A stretch of 64,000 bases of DNA, from contig NZ_FNPC01000002.1 of assembly GCF_900107205.1 (NCBI RefSeq), positions 186,001 to 250,000 on the forward strand. Direction: 5' to 3'. Each line of letters begins with the position of its first letter. Position 1 is the first letter of the stretch. The translations under genes were made by a program, and so were the position numbers. This document shows positions 44,762-52,983 of this stretch, piece by piece. Origin of the DNA: Halopenitus persicus. GTDB taxonomy: Archaea > Halobacteriota > Halobacteria > Halobacteriales > Haloferacaceae. The notes under the pieces are model-generated. The model did no database searches. It saw only the letters and a list, made by a program, of their open reading frames with translations, and was not told where the DNA came from.

Positions 44762-45115
44762 ATGGTACAAGGGAACGACTCGTCGTCGATCGAGCGGCTC
44801 GGGATCGTGATCGAAACGAACGACCCCGAGCGAGTCTGGAACGCGTTCCGGCTGGGCATCACGGCGCTGGAGGACGGTCGCGACGTCTCCGTCTTCCTGT
44901 TGGGCGCCGGCGTCGAGAGCGAGGAGATCTCCCACGAGACGTTCGACGTCCGCGACCGGATGGCGGCGTTCGTCGACGCGGGCGGCGACCTCGAGGCCTG
45001 CGGGACCTGCCTGGATCTCCGGAACGAGGAGGGTAGCGAGTACTGTCCGATGTCGACGATGACCGACCTGCTCGAGATCGTCACGGAGTCCGATCGCGTC
45101 CTGACGATCGGGTGA
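44762..45115 (+). CDS. DsrE/DsrF-family sulfur carrier-like protein
   Basis: 117 aa. The fold signature 'LGIVIETNDPERVWNAFRLG' and 'VSVFLLGAGVESEEI' belongs to the DsrE/TusD family. A conserved-looking 'ACGTCLDLRNEEGSEYCPMS' carries three cysteines, two as CGTC. DsrE-like proteins move sulfane sulfur between enzymes. The promoter resembles that of the rhodanese-MBL gene, suggesting joint control. Confidence 0.88.
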   Translation: MVQGNDSSSIERLGIVIETNDPERVWNAFRLGITALEDGRDVSVFLLGAGVESEEISHETFDVRDRMAAFVDAGGDLEACGTCLDLRNEEGSEYCPMSTMTDLLEIVTESDRVLTIG

Positions 45116-45140
45116 GAGCGGGCTTGCGGTCGAGAAGCCC

Positions 45141-45638
45141 TTATAAGGGACGCGACGCGTCGTCGTCACCGGACGGCTCCGCCTCGGCGTCGGTTCCCGC
45201 GTCCTCGGACTCGGTCGCGTCGCCGACGAGCACGACCGGGACCTCGGCTCCCTCGACCACCGCGGAGGCGGTGCTGCCGAGCAGGACGGCCTTCATCGTC
45301 GAGCGGCCCGTCGAGCCCATCACGACGAGGTCGATCCCCTCCGCCGCGACGTACGCGAGCAGCTCCTCGTGGGGGATCCCGGTCCGAACATCGGTGACGA
45401 CCTCGAGGCCGGTTCCGGCGGCCGACCGGACCGCCTCGGTGGCCGCCTCGCCCTCGCGCCGGAGGTTCTCGCGGACCGTCTCGGGGTCGACGATCGCGTT
45501 GTCGTAGGCGGTTCGCGTCTCGACGACGTAGACGGCGTGCAGCGTCGCGTCGTGGGCCGTCGCGAGGGCGATCGCGTGGTCCATCGCCTCCCTGGCCGTC
45601 CGGCTGCCGTCGGTCGCGAGAAGCACGTCGGTGTACAC
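45141..45638 (-). CDS. Universal stress protein (UspA family)
   Basis: 165 aa from a GTG start. The N-terminus 'MYTDVLLATDGSRTA' and the ATP-binding 'VVMGSTGRSTMKAVLLGSTA' (G-x2-G-x9-G-S pattern) are diagnostic. It ends with an acidic disordered tail of ~25 residues. One of four Usp genes within 9 kb here. It is convergent with the DsrE-like gene. Confidence 0.9.
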   Translation of the reverse strand: MYTDVLLATDGSRTAREAMDHAIALATAHDATLHAVYVVETRTAYDNAIVDPETVRENLRREGEAATEAVRSAAGTGLEVVTDVRTGIPHEELLAYVAAEGIDLVVMGSTGRSTMKAVLLGSTASAVVEGAEVPVVLVGDATESEDAGTDAEAEPSGDDDASRPL

Positions 45639-45716
45639 GGCCGCGGGTTCGATCGGCTCCTACAAAGGTCTATGCGGTCCGACGACGACGCGATCGTCCG
45701 GTCCGTCGACGGCCGG

Positions 45717-45974
45717 CTATGCGGTTCGGTCCGTCGACGACCGACCGCGCCGACCGTCCCGGCCGGTCTTCCGGCCGGCGAGCAGGAACATGACGACCAG
45801 GAGCGCGCCGAACGTGACCGTCCCGATCCCCACCGGGGAGACCGAGATGGCGCCCAGGCCGACGACCGAGATCGCGGTCACTGCGGCGCCGAGGACCACG
45901 GCCACCCCGAGCAGGACCGCGCCGATGAGCTTGATCGCCCCGTCGAGCCGTGAGACCGATCGTTCAGGTGACAT
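45717..45974 (-). CDS. Small two-helix membrane protein
   Basis: 85 aa from the ATG at 45974. A TTTAAG box (~45998-46003 on the minus strand) is 26 nt upstream, so the longer open frame is not used. Two glycine/valine-rich membrane helices (AIKLIGAVLLGVAVVLGAAV; VGIGTVTFGALLVVMFLLAG) and a basic C-terminal tail. No function recognised. It lies between a Usp gene and the oxidase operon. Confidence 0.65.
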   Translation of the reverse strand: MSPERSVSRLDGAIKLIGAVLLGVAVVLGAAVTAISVVGLGAISVSPVGIGTVTFGALLVVMFLLAGRKTGRDGRRGRSSTDRTA

Positions 45975-45995
45975 ACACGTAACGGTACGTCCCAT

Positions 45996-46004
45996 ACTCT
46001 TAAA
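45996..46004 (-). promoter_or_regulatory. TATA box of the small membrane protein gene
   Basis: GGTTTAAGA on the minus strand, about 26 nt before the ATG at 45974; it fixes the start. Confidence 0.55.
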
Positions 46005-46131
46005 CCAACGACGCCGATTCTCAGGACGTTGGAACACCGATCTGCGCGACCGGTTCACGAAACGGAACCTTCGTCCCCGTCGGGCCCCGTGATGGGCCGT
46101 CCGCGTCGCGGAGACGGATCTCCGCGTTCCG

Positions 46132-46359
46132 CTACTCCGAATCGGTCTCGACGAGCTCCGCCGATCCCGCCCCCCACTTGTCGAAGAAGGAGACGTAGCC
46201 GTAGATGCCGAACACGAGCACGACGACCGCGAGCAGGTACGGGACGATCGGCACGCTCACGCCGAGGAACTCGAACAGCGTCCGGAGTTCGTAGAGCCCG
46301 ACGCCGAGCACCGCGAGCGCGACGAGCAGGCCGCCGCGAGTGACCGACAGGTCGACCAT
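46132..46359 (-). CDS. Small membrane subunit at the end of the ba3 oxidase operon (CbaC-like)
   Basis: 75 aa with two hydrophobic helices (GGLLVALAVLGVGLYELRTL; IVPYLLAVVVLVFGIYGYV) and an acidic C-terminus. Its ATG overlaps the oxidase subunit I stop by one base, so it is the last gene of the operon. The position matches the small CbaC subunit of the Natronomonas ba3 oxidase operon; sequence identity was not tested. Confidence 0.7.
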   Translation of the reverse strand: MVDLSVTRGGLLVALAVLGVGLYELRTLFEFLGVSVPIVPYLLAVVVLVFGIYGYVSFFDKWGAGSAELVETDSE

Positions 46360-48215
46360 CACGGCCACCCCCCGGCCCAGCCGCCGCCGAGCACGTCGGG
46401 CATCCGCTCCACGAGCACGTCGGGCGCCTGCTCCGCGAGGATCGCGAGTGCGTCGAGGACCATCGGATACGCCTCGCCGCCGGGGCCGAACAGCCCGCCA
46501 CGCTGGACGATCGCGACGATCGGGAGGGCGTACGCCAAGAGCACGAGAAGCACCGCGATCCCGCCCCACAGGCGGATGTTGTCGAGCACGAGCGGCGCGT
46601 CCTCGGACCCGGAGATCGGCTCGGCGAGCGTCTCCGCGAGCCCGTCGGTCCGGCTGTTCCCCATCGTCAGCACGACGTTGCTGAGGAACAGCACGGCGGA
46701 GGCGAAGAGGATCGTTCCGCCGATGGCAACCTGGAGGTTGAGCTCCCCGTAGCCGCCGAAGGCGCTCCCGTACTCGAACCCGCTGTACGTCGGCTCCGCG
46801 GTCCGGCGCGGAACGCCGAGCAGCCCCTGCGCGTGCATCGCGTTGGACATGAGCGCCATCCCGGCGAACCAGAGGACGACCTGCGCCAGACCGATCTGTC
46901 TGCTGTAGATCGGCTTGTTGGTGATCTGGGGCCAGAGCCAGTAGGTCGCCGCCATGAAGGTCAACGCGACGGCGGTCCCCACGGTGAGATGGAAGTGGCC
47001 GGTGACCCAGATGGTGTTGTGGATGAGGTAGTTGATGTTCATCCCGGCGTTGACCATCCCCGAGAAGCCGCCGGCCGCGAACATCAGTCCGGCGAGCATC
47101 ATCCCGGTGAAGGCCGGATCGCGCCACGGCAGCGTGCGCAGCCAGCCGAAGAGTCCGGTGCCGCCGCGTACCCGGGCCCCGTACTCCACGCTCGCGACGA
47201 CCGTGAACGCGGTCAGCAGGCTCGGCAGCAGCAGGAACATCGTGTTCGTCATCGCGACGAACTTGAACCCCTCGGCGATGCCGGGATCGAGGTACTGGTG
47301 GTGGATGCCGACCGGCGTCGACAGCAGCAGGAACAGCACGAACACCACGCGCGCCAGCGGGTCGCTGAACAGCCGCCCCCCGGCGATCGACGGCAGGACC
47401 GTGTACCACAGCAGGTACGCGGGCATCAGCCAGAAGTAGACGACCGGGTGGCCGAAGAACCAGAACAGCGTCCGGGTCAGCGTCGGGTTGACGGTCTCGA
47501 TCAGCCCCAGCGACCACGGCAGCAGGAAGAACAGGACCGAGATCGCCAGCGCGGAGGTCGCGACGTACCACATGATCGTCGTCGTCAACACCATGAACGC
47601 CTGCAGCGGGATCCGCTCGTCGGGGTGCTCGCGCCGCCAGGCGAGGAACGTCCGCCACCAGTCGAGCCCCGCCAGCCAGGTCCCCACGAGGAAGACGGCG
47701 AGCCCGCCGTAGAACAGGGGGTGCGCCTGCAGCGGGGCGTAGAAGGTGAAGAGCACGTCCGCGCTCACGTCGACCGCGCTCGTGAATCCGGCGAGGATCG
47801 TGAGCCCCGTCAGCGTCATCCCGGTGGCCATCAGTCCGTACCACGCCCAGGAGAACCGCGTGTTCACGAGCGGGCGGTCCAGGCTCCGCACGAGCGCCCA
47901 GGTGAACACGCCCACCAGGAAGAAGATGGTGAAGCTCAACACCAGGAAGACGCCGTGTGCCGTGAGGAACGTGTAGTAGTCCACCGAGCTGAACGGCCGG
48001 GCGATCCCGGTCCGGTGGAGCGTCTGGATGATCCCGAACGTCGTCCCGACCGCGAACGCCAGGAACGCGCCGAGGAACGTGGCCCGGACGATCCGCGCCG
48101 CCTCGGGGAACCGGTCGTAGAAGGTTTCCGTGCCGGGTTCGGACCCGCCGGTCCCATCGTCCGGCGCGGTCCCGTCGTCCGCCGTGGCGGCCGGCGCGTC
48201 GGCGGTCGCGGTCAT
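46359..48215 (-). CDS. cbaA: ba3-type terminal oxidase subunit I
   Basis: 618 aa, about 13-14 helices. Heme-copper motifs: 'TAHGVFLVLSF' (heme ligand His), 'FGHPVVYFWLMPAYLLWY' (CuB His and cross-linked Tyr), 'HHQYLDPG' (CuB His pair) and 'GHFHLTVG' (heme ligands). The HPVVYFWLMPAY form is typical of B-type oxidases. It reduces O2 to water and pumps protons at low oxygen. Its start overlaps the subunit II stop (ATGA). It carries a short Ala/Asp-rich cytoplasmic N-terminus. Confidence 0.95.
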   Translation of the reverse strand: MTATADAPAATADDGTAPDDGTGGSEPGTETFYDRFPEAARIVRATFLGAFLAFAVGTTFGIIQTLHRTGIARPFSSVDYYTFLTAHGVFLVLSFTIFFLVGVFTWALVRSLDRPLVNTRFSWAWYGLMATGMTLTGLTILAGFTSAVDVSADVLFTFYAPLQAHPLFYGGLAVFLVGTWLAGLDWWRTFLAWRREHPDERIPLQAFMVLTTTIMWYVATSALAISVLFFLLPWSLGLIETVNPTLTRTLFWFFGHPVVYFWLMPAYLLWYTVLPSIAGGRLFSDPLARVVFVLFLLLSTPVGIHHQYLDPGIAEGFKFVAMTNTMFLLLPSLLTAFTVVASVEYGARVRGGTGLFGWLRTLPWRDPAFTGMMLAGLMFAAGGFSGMVNAGMNINYLIHNTIWVTGHFHLTVGTAVALTFMAATYWLWPQITNKPIYSRQIGLAQVVLWFAGMALMSNAMHAQGLLGVPRRTAEPTYSGFEYGSAFGGYGELNLQVAIGGTILFASAVLFLSNVVLTMGNSRTDGLAETLAEPISGSEDAPLVLDNIRLWGGIAVLLVLLAYALPIVAIVQRGGLFGPGGEAYPMVLDALAILAEQAPDVLVERMPDVLGGGWAGGWP

Positions 48216-48748
48216 TGGTCACCTCCGCTTCCGTCCCCGTCGCTCGACCCGCCGGCCGACTCCTCGAACTCCTCCTGCGGCACGACCTCGATCGATCCTT
48301 CCATCCCGTGGTGAGCGGCCCCGCAGTACTCGTTACAGATGACGCCGTACTCCGTCGGCCCGCCGGTCTCGACGGTGAGCGTCGAGACCTCGCCGGGGAT
48401 CACCATCGTGTTGGCGTTCGTGCCCACCACCTCGAAGCCGTGGGTGACGTCCCGCGAGGTCACCATGAACGTCACCGTGCTGTTCGCCGGGAGCACGATC
48501 GGGTCGGGCTCGAAGCCGAACTGGAAGGCGACGACGTACGCCTCGTACTCGTTCTCGCCGACCTGCTCGACGCGCGGTTCGGCGAACCGGTCGTCCTCAT
48601 CGAGCGCCGTCGGGTCGACCGTCGGCTGGTCGGCGGCGACCATCGAAACGCCCGGCCCGACTGCGCCGTAGGTGACCGAGCCGATGAGCAGCAGGATCAG
48701 CCCGAGCCCCAGCGCCAGCCAGATCTTCTCGTAGCTGTGGACGTGCAT
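48212..48748 (-). CDS. cbaB: ba3-type terminal oxidase subunit II
   Basis: 178 aa. One N-terminal membrane anchor (IWLALGLGLILLLIGSVTYG), then a cupredoxin domain carrying the CuA site: His in 'VTHGFEVVG' and 'CNEYCGAAHHGMEG' (two Cys, His, Met). It accepts electrons from halocyanin or a similar donor and passes them to subunit I. Starts 3 nt after the 57-aa subunit gene. Confidence 0.95.
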   Translation of the reverse strand: MHVHSYEKIWLALGLGLILLLIGSVTYGAVGPGVSMVAADQPTVDPTALDEDDRFAEPRVEQVGENEYEAYVVAFQFGFEPDPIVLPANSTVTFMVTSRDVTHGFEVVGTNANTMVIPGEVSTLTVETGGPTEYGVICNEYCGAAHHGMEGSIEVVPQEEFEESAGGSSDGDGSGGDQ

Positions 48749-48751
48749 CGG

Positions 48752-48925
48752 TCACCCCACCACGATCAGGTCGTTCCCGAGGAACTCCACGAAGTAGATG
48801 TACACCCACATCGTCACCAGGATGCAGAAGTACACCAGGATCAGCGCGAGGGTTCCCTTCGGGTCGAACGACTTCGGGTCCTCGAGTAGCCCCGCCGCCG
48901 TTTGCTCGCCGTCTGTCGTACCCAT
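48752..48925 (-). CDS. 57-aa single-helix subunit heading the oxidase operon (CbaD-like)
   Basis: 57 aa. A single membrane helix 'LALILVYFCILVTMWVYIYF' follows a 20-residue polar N-terminus (MGTTDGEQTAAGLLEDPKSF). It is the first gene of the operon, with a TATA box (GGATATAAG, minus strand, ~48950-48958) 28 nt before the ATG and 3 nt spacing to subunit II. Position and size match the CbaD subunit of Natronomonas ba3 oxidase. It is short enough to be missed by routine gene calling. Confidence 0.8.
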   Translation of the reverse strand: MGTTDGEQTAAGLLEDPKSFDPKGTLALILVYFCILVTMWVYIYFVEFLGNDLIVVG

Positions 48926-48948
48926 AGGCAAAAGTTACCAAATTCGGC

Positions 48949-48959
48949 CACTTATATCC
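48949..48959 (-). promoter_or_regulatory. Promoter of the ba3 oxidase operon
   Basis: GATATAAGTGG on the minus strand, about 28 nt before the first ATG of the operon at 48925; leaderless start implied. Confidence 0.6.
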
Positions 48960-49025
48960 GCAGGGTGGTCCCGTCGCCTGGGATCGCCCCACGTCTATTT
49001 ATTCCCGGCCCTCCATCTTCGACGT

Positions 49026-49229
49026 ATGGACCTTCCGCCGCAGCGCATCGTGCTCCTGGGCCTCCTCGCGACCCCGACGGCGGTCGTCTTCGCCGTCTCC
49101 CGCGGCGAGCCGGCGGTCGGGCTCGCGGTCGTCAACGTGCTCATCATCGTCGGGAGTCTCGTCCGTGCGACGTCGGGCGAGACCGGGACGACCCACCGCG
49201 GGTCCGAGGGCGAGGCGTCGGCCGCATAG
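49026..49229 (+). CDS. Small membrane protein between oxidase and copper ATPase genes
   Basis: 67 aa: two hydrophobic stretches (IVLLGLLATPTAVVFAVS; AVGLAVVNVLIIVGSLV) and a polar Ser/Glu tail. A TCTATTTATT box (~48992-49001) lies 28 nt upstream. It is divergent from the oxidase operon and 62 nt before the copper ATPase. Its position suggests a helper in oxidase or copper handling, but no family is recognised. Confidence 0.6.
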   Translation: MDLPPQRIVLLGLLATPTAVVFAVSRGEPAVGLAVVNVLIIVGSLVRATSGETGTTHRGSEGEASAA

Positions 49230-49291
49230 TTTCGGGAGACTCCACCTCCCCGAGAGCACCTACTTAAAAGACGTCCCGAGGAGTCCTCGAG

Positions 49292-51871
49292 ATGGCCACC
49301 TGTACCCTCTGTGACCTCCCCACGCCCGCGGATCCGGTCACCGATCCCGACGTCGAGGGCGCGTTCTGTTGTCGCGGCTGCCTCGAGGTCTCCCGGTCGC
49401 TGGGCGGGATGGCGGACCTCGAGGCGGCCGCCGACGACGTCGACGCCGCGGTCGGGTCGCCTGCTTCGGCCGTCGACGATCCGCGATCCGAATCGACCGA
49501 CTCAACCGATCCAACCGACACGACCGACTCAACCGATCCGGATCTCGGCGACGACCTCGAGACGACGTACCTCCACGTCGACGGGATGCACTGCGCGACG
49601 TGTGAACGGTTCCTCGAGGTGACCGCGGGCCGGGCCGACGGCGTCGCGGCCGCGACCGCGAGCTACGCGACCGACACGGTCCGCGTCGACCACGACCCCG
49701 ACCGGATCGACGACGCGGACCTCGCGGACGCCCTCTCGACGGCGGGCTACGAGGCGACCGACCGCCGCGACCGCCCGGCGGGTGGGGGCGAGGACGTCGA
49801 CGTCGTCCGGTTCCTCGTCGGCGGCGGGCTGTTCGGGATGATGGCGATGCTGTGGTACGTTCTCTTTTTATACCCAACCTACTTCGGCTACGACCCCCTC
49901 GTCGACCTCGGCGGCCTCTCCGGCCGGTATCTGTTCGCGCAGATCTGGGTGTTCACGTCGGTCGTGCTCTTTTATACCGGATTCCCGATCCTCCGCGGCG
50001 CGTACGTGAGCCTTCGCGCCCGGCAGCCGAACATGGACCTCCTCGTGTCGCTCGCCGCGGGCAGCTCCTACGCCTACAGCACCCTCGCGATGCTCGTGGG
50101 GCGGACCGACCTCTACTTCGACGTCACGATCGCCGTCATTCTGGTGGTCACCGGCGGCGCGATCTACGAGACCCGGATCAAGCGCCGCGCGACCGGCCTT
50201 CTCTCGGATCTGACCGCCGCGATGGACGACACGGCCAGGCTGGCCGGCGGCGAGGAGGTTCCGCTGGAGGACGTCGACCCCGGCGACCGCCTCCGGGTCC
50301 TCCCGGGCGAGCGCGTCCCGCTCGACGGCACGGTCGTGGAGGGGACCGCCGCCGTCGACGAGGCGCTCGTCACCGGCGAGTCGATCCCGGACACGAAACG
50401 CCCGGGGGACGCCGTCCGCGGCGGGACGGTCGTCACCGACGCGCCGCTCGTCGTTCGCGTCGGCCCGGACGCGACGAGCACCCTGGACCGGCTCGTCGAG
50501 CTGCTCTGGGACGTTCAGAGCGCGCGCTCGGGGGCCCAGCGACTCGCCGACCGCCTCGCGACCGTCTTCGTCCCCCTCGTCGTCACCGTCGCCGTGGTCG
50601 TCGGCCTCCTCCGGCTGGCGACCGGCGCGGCCCCCGCGAGCGCCGCCCTCGTCGCGCTCACCGTGCTCATCGTCTCGTGTCCGTGCGCGTTCGGGCTCGC
50701 GACGCCGCTGGCGGTCGCCGCCGGGATCCGCGAGGCCGCCGAACGGGGGATCGTGATCGCCTCCGCGGCCGTCTTCGAACGCGCGGGATCGATCGACACG
50801 GTCGTCCTCGACAAGACCGGCACCCTCACCGACGGCGAGATGCGCGTTCTCGACGTCGACGTGGCCGATTCGACCGATCCCGCCGATCTGCTCGCCCGGG
50901 CCGCGGCGCTCGAGCGTGCCTCCCCGCATCCGGTCGCGACCGCGATCGTCGATCGAGCGGCCGATTCACCCGACAGGGCGACGGAATCCCTCGACCGGGC
51001 GGACGCGTCCCCCGAAACGCCTCCCGGACCCACCGATCCGGCCGCCGACGGCGGACGGCTCGCGGACGCCGTCGGCGCGAACCGCTCGGATGACGCCGAC
51101 GCGAACCGCTCGGATGACGCCGACGCGAACCGTTCCGGCGACGTCGACCCGGACGTTCGGGACCGTGGCGTGGTCGGGACGGTCGACGGCGTGCCCCACC
51201 GCGTCGGTCACCCGTCCCTGTTCGACGACTGGACGATCCCCGACGCGGTCGACGCCGGCGTTACGGCGGCTCGCTCGCGGGGGAACGTCCCCGTGCTCGT
51301 CGGCTGGGACGGCGCGGTCCGTGGAGCGATCGAGGTCGGGGACGACGTCCGTGACGGCTGGGAGTCGGTCGTCTCCGACCTCGCCGACCGGGGGATGGAC
51401 GTCGTCGTGCTGACCGGCGACGAGCCCGAGGCCGCCTCCCGGTTCGAGGCGCACCCGGCGGTCGCGGAGGTCTTCGCCGGCGTCCCGCCCGAGGCCAAAG
51501 CCGAGACGGTCTCCCGGCTCGCCGCGACGCGGTCGGTCGCGATGGTCGGCGACGGCAGCAACGACGCGCCCGCGCTCGCGGCGGCGACGCTGGGGATCGC
51601 GGTCTCCGGCGGGACCGACCTCGCCATCGACGCCGCCGACGCCGTGGTGCTGGAGGACCGACTGGCCGCGATCCCGGAGCTGTTCGCGCTGATCGCGGGG
51701 ACGAACGGCCGCATCAGGGCCAACCTCGGCTGGGCGCTCGTCTACAACGCGGTCGCGATCCCGCTCGCGGTCGCGGGCCTGTTGAACCCGCTGCTGGCCG
51801 CGCTGGCGATGGGCTCGAGCAGCCTCCTCGTGGTGCTCAACTCCTCGCGGTCGATCCTCGACGCACCGTGA
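49292..51871 (+). CDS. Copper-transporting P1B-ATPase, FixI/CcoI-like
   Basis: 859 aa. The N-terminus has 'CTLCDLP...FCCRGCLEV', the extra metal site typical of FixI/CcoI/CtpA ATPases that feed copper to terminal oxidases. An HMA domain follows (VDGMHCATCERFLE, ~residues 95-108). Core motifs: CPC at 463-465, phosphorylation Asp507 in DKTGT, 'SPHPVATAI', 'MVGDGSNDAPALA'. The N-domain contains a ~70-residue acidic insert with a 24-bp DNA repeat (DDADANRS). It exports or delivers Cu(I) across the membrane; the oxidase next door is the likely beneficiary. Confidence 0.93.
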   Translation: MATCTLCDLPTPADPVTDPDVEGAFCCRGCLEVSRSLGGMADLEAAADDVDAAVGSPASAVDDPRSESTDSTDPTDTTDSTDPDLGDDLETTYLHVDGMHCATCERFLEVTAGRADGVAAATASYATDTVRVDHDPDRIDDADLADALSTAGYEATDRRDRPAGGGEDVDVVRFLVGGGLFGMMAMLWYVLFLYPTYFGYDPLVDLGGLSGRYLFAQIWVFTSVVLFYTGFPILRGAYVSLRARQPNMDLLVSLAAGSSYAYSTLAMLVGRTDLYFDVTIAVILVVTGGAIYETRIKRRATGLLSDLTAAMDDTARLAGGEEVPLEDVDPGDRLRVLPGERVPLDGTVVEGTAAVDEALVTGESIPDTKRPGDAVRGGTVVTDAPLVVRVGPDATSTLDRLVELLWDVQSARSGAQRLADRLATVFVPLVVTVAVVVGLLRLATGAAPASAALVALTVLIVSCPCAFGLATPLAVAAGIREAAERGIVIASAAVFERAGSIDTVVLDKTGTLTDGEMRVLDVDVADSTDPADLLARAAALERASPHPVATAIVDRAADSPDRATESLDRADASPETPPGPTDPAADGGRLADAVGANRSDDADANRSDDADANRSGDVDPDVRDRGVVGTVDGVPHRVGHPSLFDDWTIPDAVDAGVTAARSRGNVPVLVGWDGAVRGAIEVGDDVRDGWESVVSDLADRGMDVVVLTGDEPEAASRFEAHPAVAEVFAGVPPEAKAETVSRLAATRSVAMVGDGSNDAPALAAATLGIAVSGGTDLAIDAADAVVLEDRLAAIPELFALIAGTNGRIRANLGWALVYNAVAIPLAVAGLLNPLLAALAMGSSSLLVVLNSSRSILDAP
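51077..51137. repeat. 24-bp in-frame repeat in the copper ATPase
   Basis: Two perfect 24-bp copies (51077, 51101) and half of a third, encoding ANRSDDAD repeats within the nucleotide-binding domain insert. Confidence 0.9.
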
Positions 51872-51964
51872 CCGTGAGTCGGCTCGACACACCGTGAGTC
51901 TGCTCGGCGAACCACGGACCGGCTCGGCGAACCACGGACCGGCTCGGCGAACCACGGACCGGCG
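51871..51964. repeat. 20-bp tandem repeats after the copper ATPase
   Basis: Two related 20-bp units starting at 51871 and 51891 lead into three copies of another 20-bp unit (51901, 51921, 51941; the last two identical). The array starts at the stop codon. Confidence 0.9.
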
Positions 51965-52024
51965 GCGGCTGACCCCGTCCCCCGACGAACAACGTTTTTC
52001 TAGACGGGGCGTCGACTGCCGGAC

Positions 52025-52399
52025 ATGAAGGTCCTGCTCGGGATCGGCGGTAGCGACGACTCGCTTCGCGCGCTCGAACGGACGGTCGACCGCGCCGTGG
52101 CGGCGGACGACGACCTCGTGGTCGCGGTGCTCGAGAACCCCGACTCCGACCGGACTCCCGAGGAGGTCGCCGAACACGTCGAGTCCGTCCTCGCGGACCT
52201 CGAGGCCGACATCGACGTCGAGGTCCGTCTCGTCGAGGGCGACCCCGGAAGCCGGCTCATCGACATCGCCGAAAGCGAGGGGTTCGACCGGATCGTTCTC
52301 GGCGGCGGCCAGACGAGTCCGATGGGGAAGATCACGCTGGGCAGCATCGCCGAGTTCGTCCTGTTGAACGCCAAGACGACCGTCACGCTCGTCCGATGA
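52025..52399 (+). CDS. Universal stress protein, short form
   Basis: 124 aa. It starts 'MKVLLGIGGSDDSLRALE' and ends with the Usp nucleotide loop 'IVLGGGQTSPMGKITLGSIAEFVLL' (GGGQTSPMGKITLGS). Shorter than classic Usp because the middle loop is reduced. The next gene overlaps its stop (ATGA), so it is co-translated with an acetyltransferase. Confidence 0.88.
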   Translation: MKVLLGIGGSDDSLRALERTVDRAVAADDDLVVAVLENPDSDRTPEEVAEHVESVLADLEADIDVEVRLVEGDPGSRLIDIAESEGFDRIVLGGGQTSPMGKITLGSIAEFVLLNAKTTVTLVR

Positions 52400-52974
52400 C
52401 GCCCGACCGCTTCCCCGAGGAGGTCGCCGACGACTACCCGGAGCCGCCGATCGCGTTCACGGACCGTGAGGACCGCGAGATCGAGGTCCGCGCCTACGAC
52501 GGCAGCGAGCGGGAGCGCGACGCCCTCGCGGCGATGTACGAGGCGTTCGATTCGGCCGACCGTGCACAGGGGATCCCGCCGGGACACGCCGACGAGATCC
52601 GGAAGTGGCTCTCGACGATCCTCGATGCGGACTGTTACAACGTCCTCGCGTGGCACGGCGACGACGTCGCCGGCCACGCGACGCTCGTTCCGGCCGGCGA
52701 CGACGCCGACGAGTACGAGCTCGCGATCTTCGTCCTCCAGAAGTACCAGGAGGCCGGCATCGGGACCCGCCTGATCGAGGCCCTGCTCGGATACGGCCAG
52801 GCGGACGGCGTCGAGGCGGTCTGGCTCACCGTCGAGCGATGGAACCACGCGGCGGTCTCGCTGTACGAGAAGATCGGCTTCGAGACCTCGGACGCCGAGA
52901 GCTTCGAGATCGGAATGTCGCTCCGGCTCAACCGCCCGGAACGGACGGCCGACGCCGACGAGGCCGACGAGTAG
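52396..52974 (+). CDS. GNAT-family N-acetyltransferase
   Basis: 192 aa. The acetyl-CoA site is 'FVLQKYQEAGIGTRLIEAL' (Q/RxxGxG/A, ~residues 117-135), with a downstream 'WLTVERWNHAAVSLYEKIGF' typical of Gcn5 acetyltransferases. The substrate is unknown. Coupled to the preceding Usp gene by a 4-nt overlap, a pairing that hints at acetyl-lysine control of stress proteins, which is inference only. Acidic C-terminal tail. Confidence 0.9.
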   Translation: MTPDRFPEEVADDYPEPPIAFTDREDREIEVRAYDGSERERDALAAMYEAFDSADRAQGIPPGHADEIRKWLSTILDADCYNVLAWHGDDVAGHATLVPAGDDADEYELAIFVLQKYQEAGIGTRLIEALLGYGQADGVEAVWLTVERWNHAAVSLYEKIGFETSDAESFEIGMSLRLNRPERTADADEADE

Positions 52975-52983
52975 CGAGGGCCG

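Noticed and set aside
45975-46058. N-terminal extension of the small membrane protein at 45717
   Set aside because: The TATA box falls inside the extension, so translation starts at 45974.
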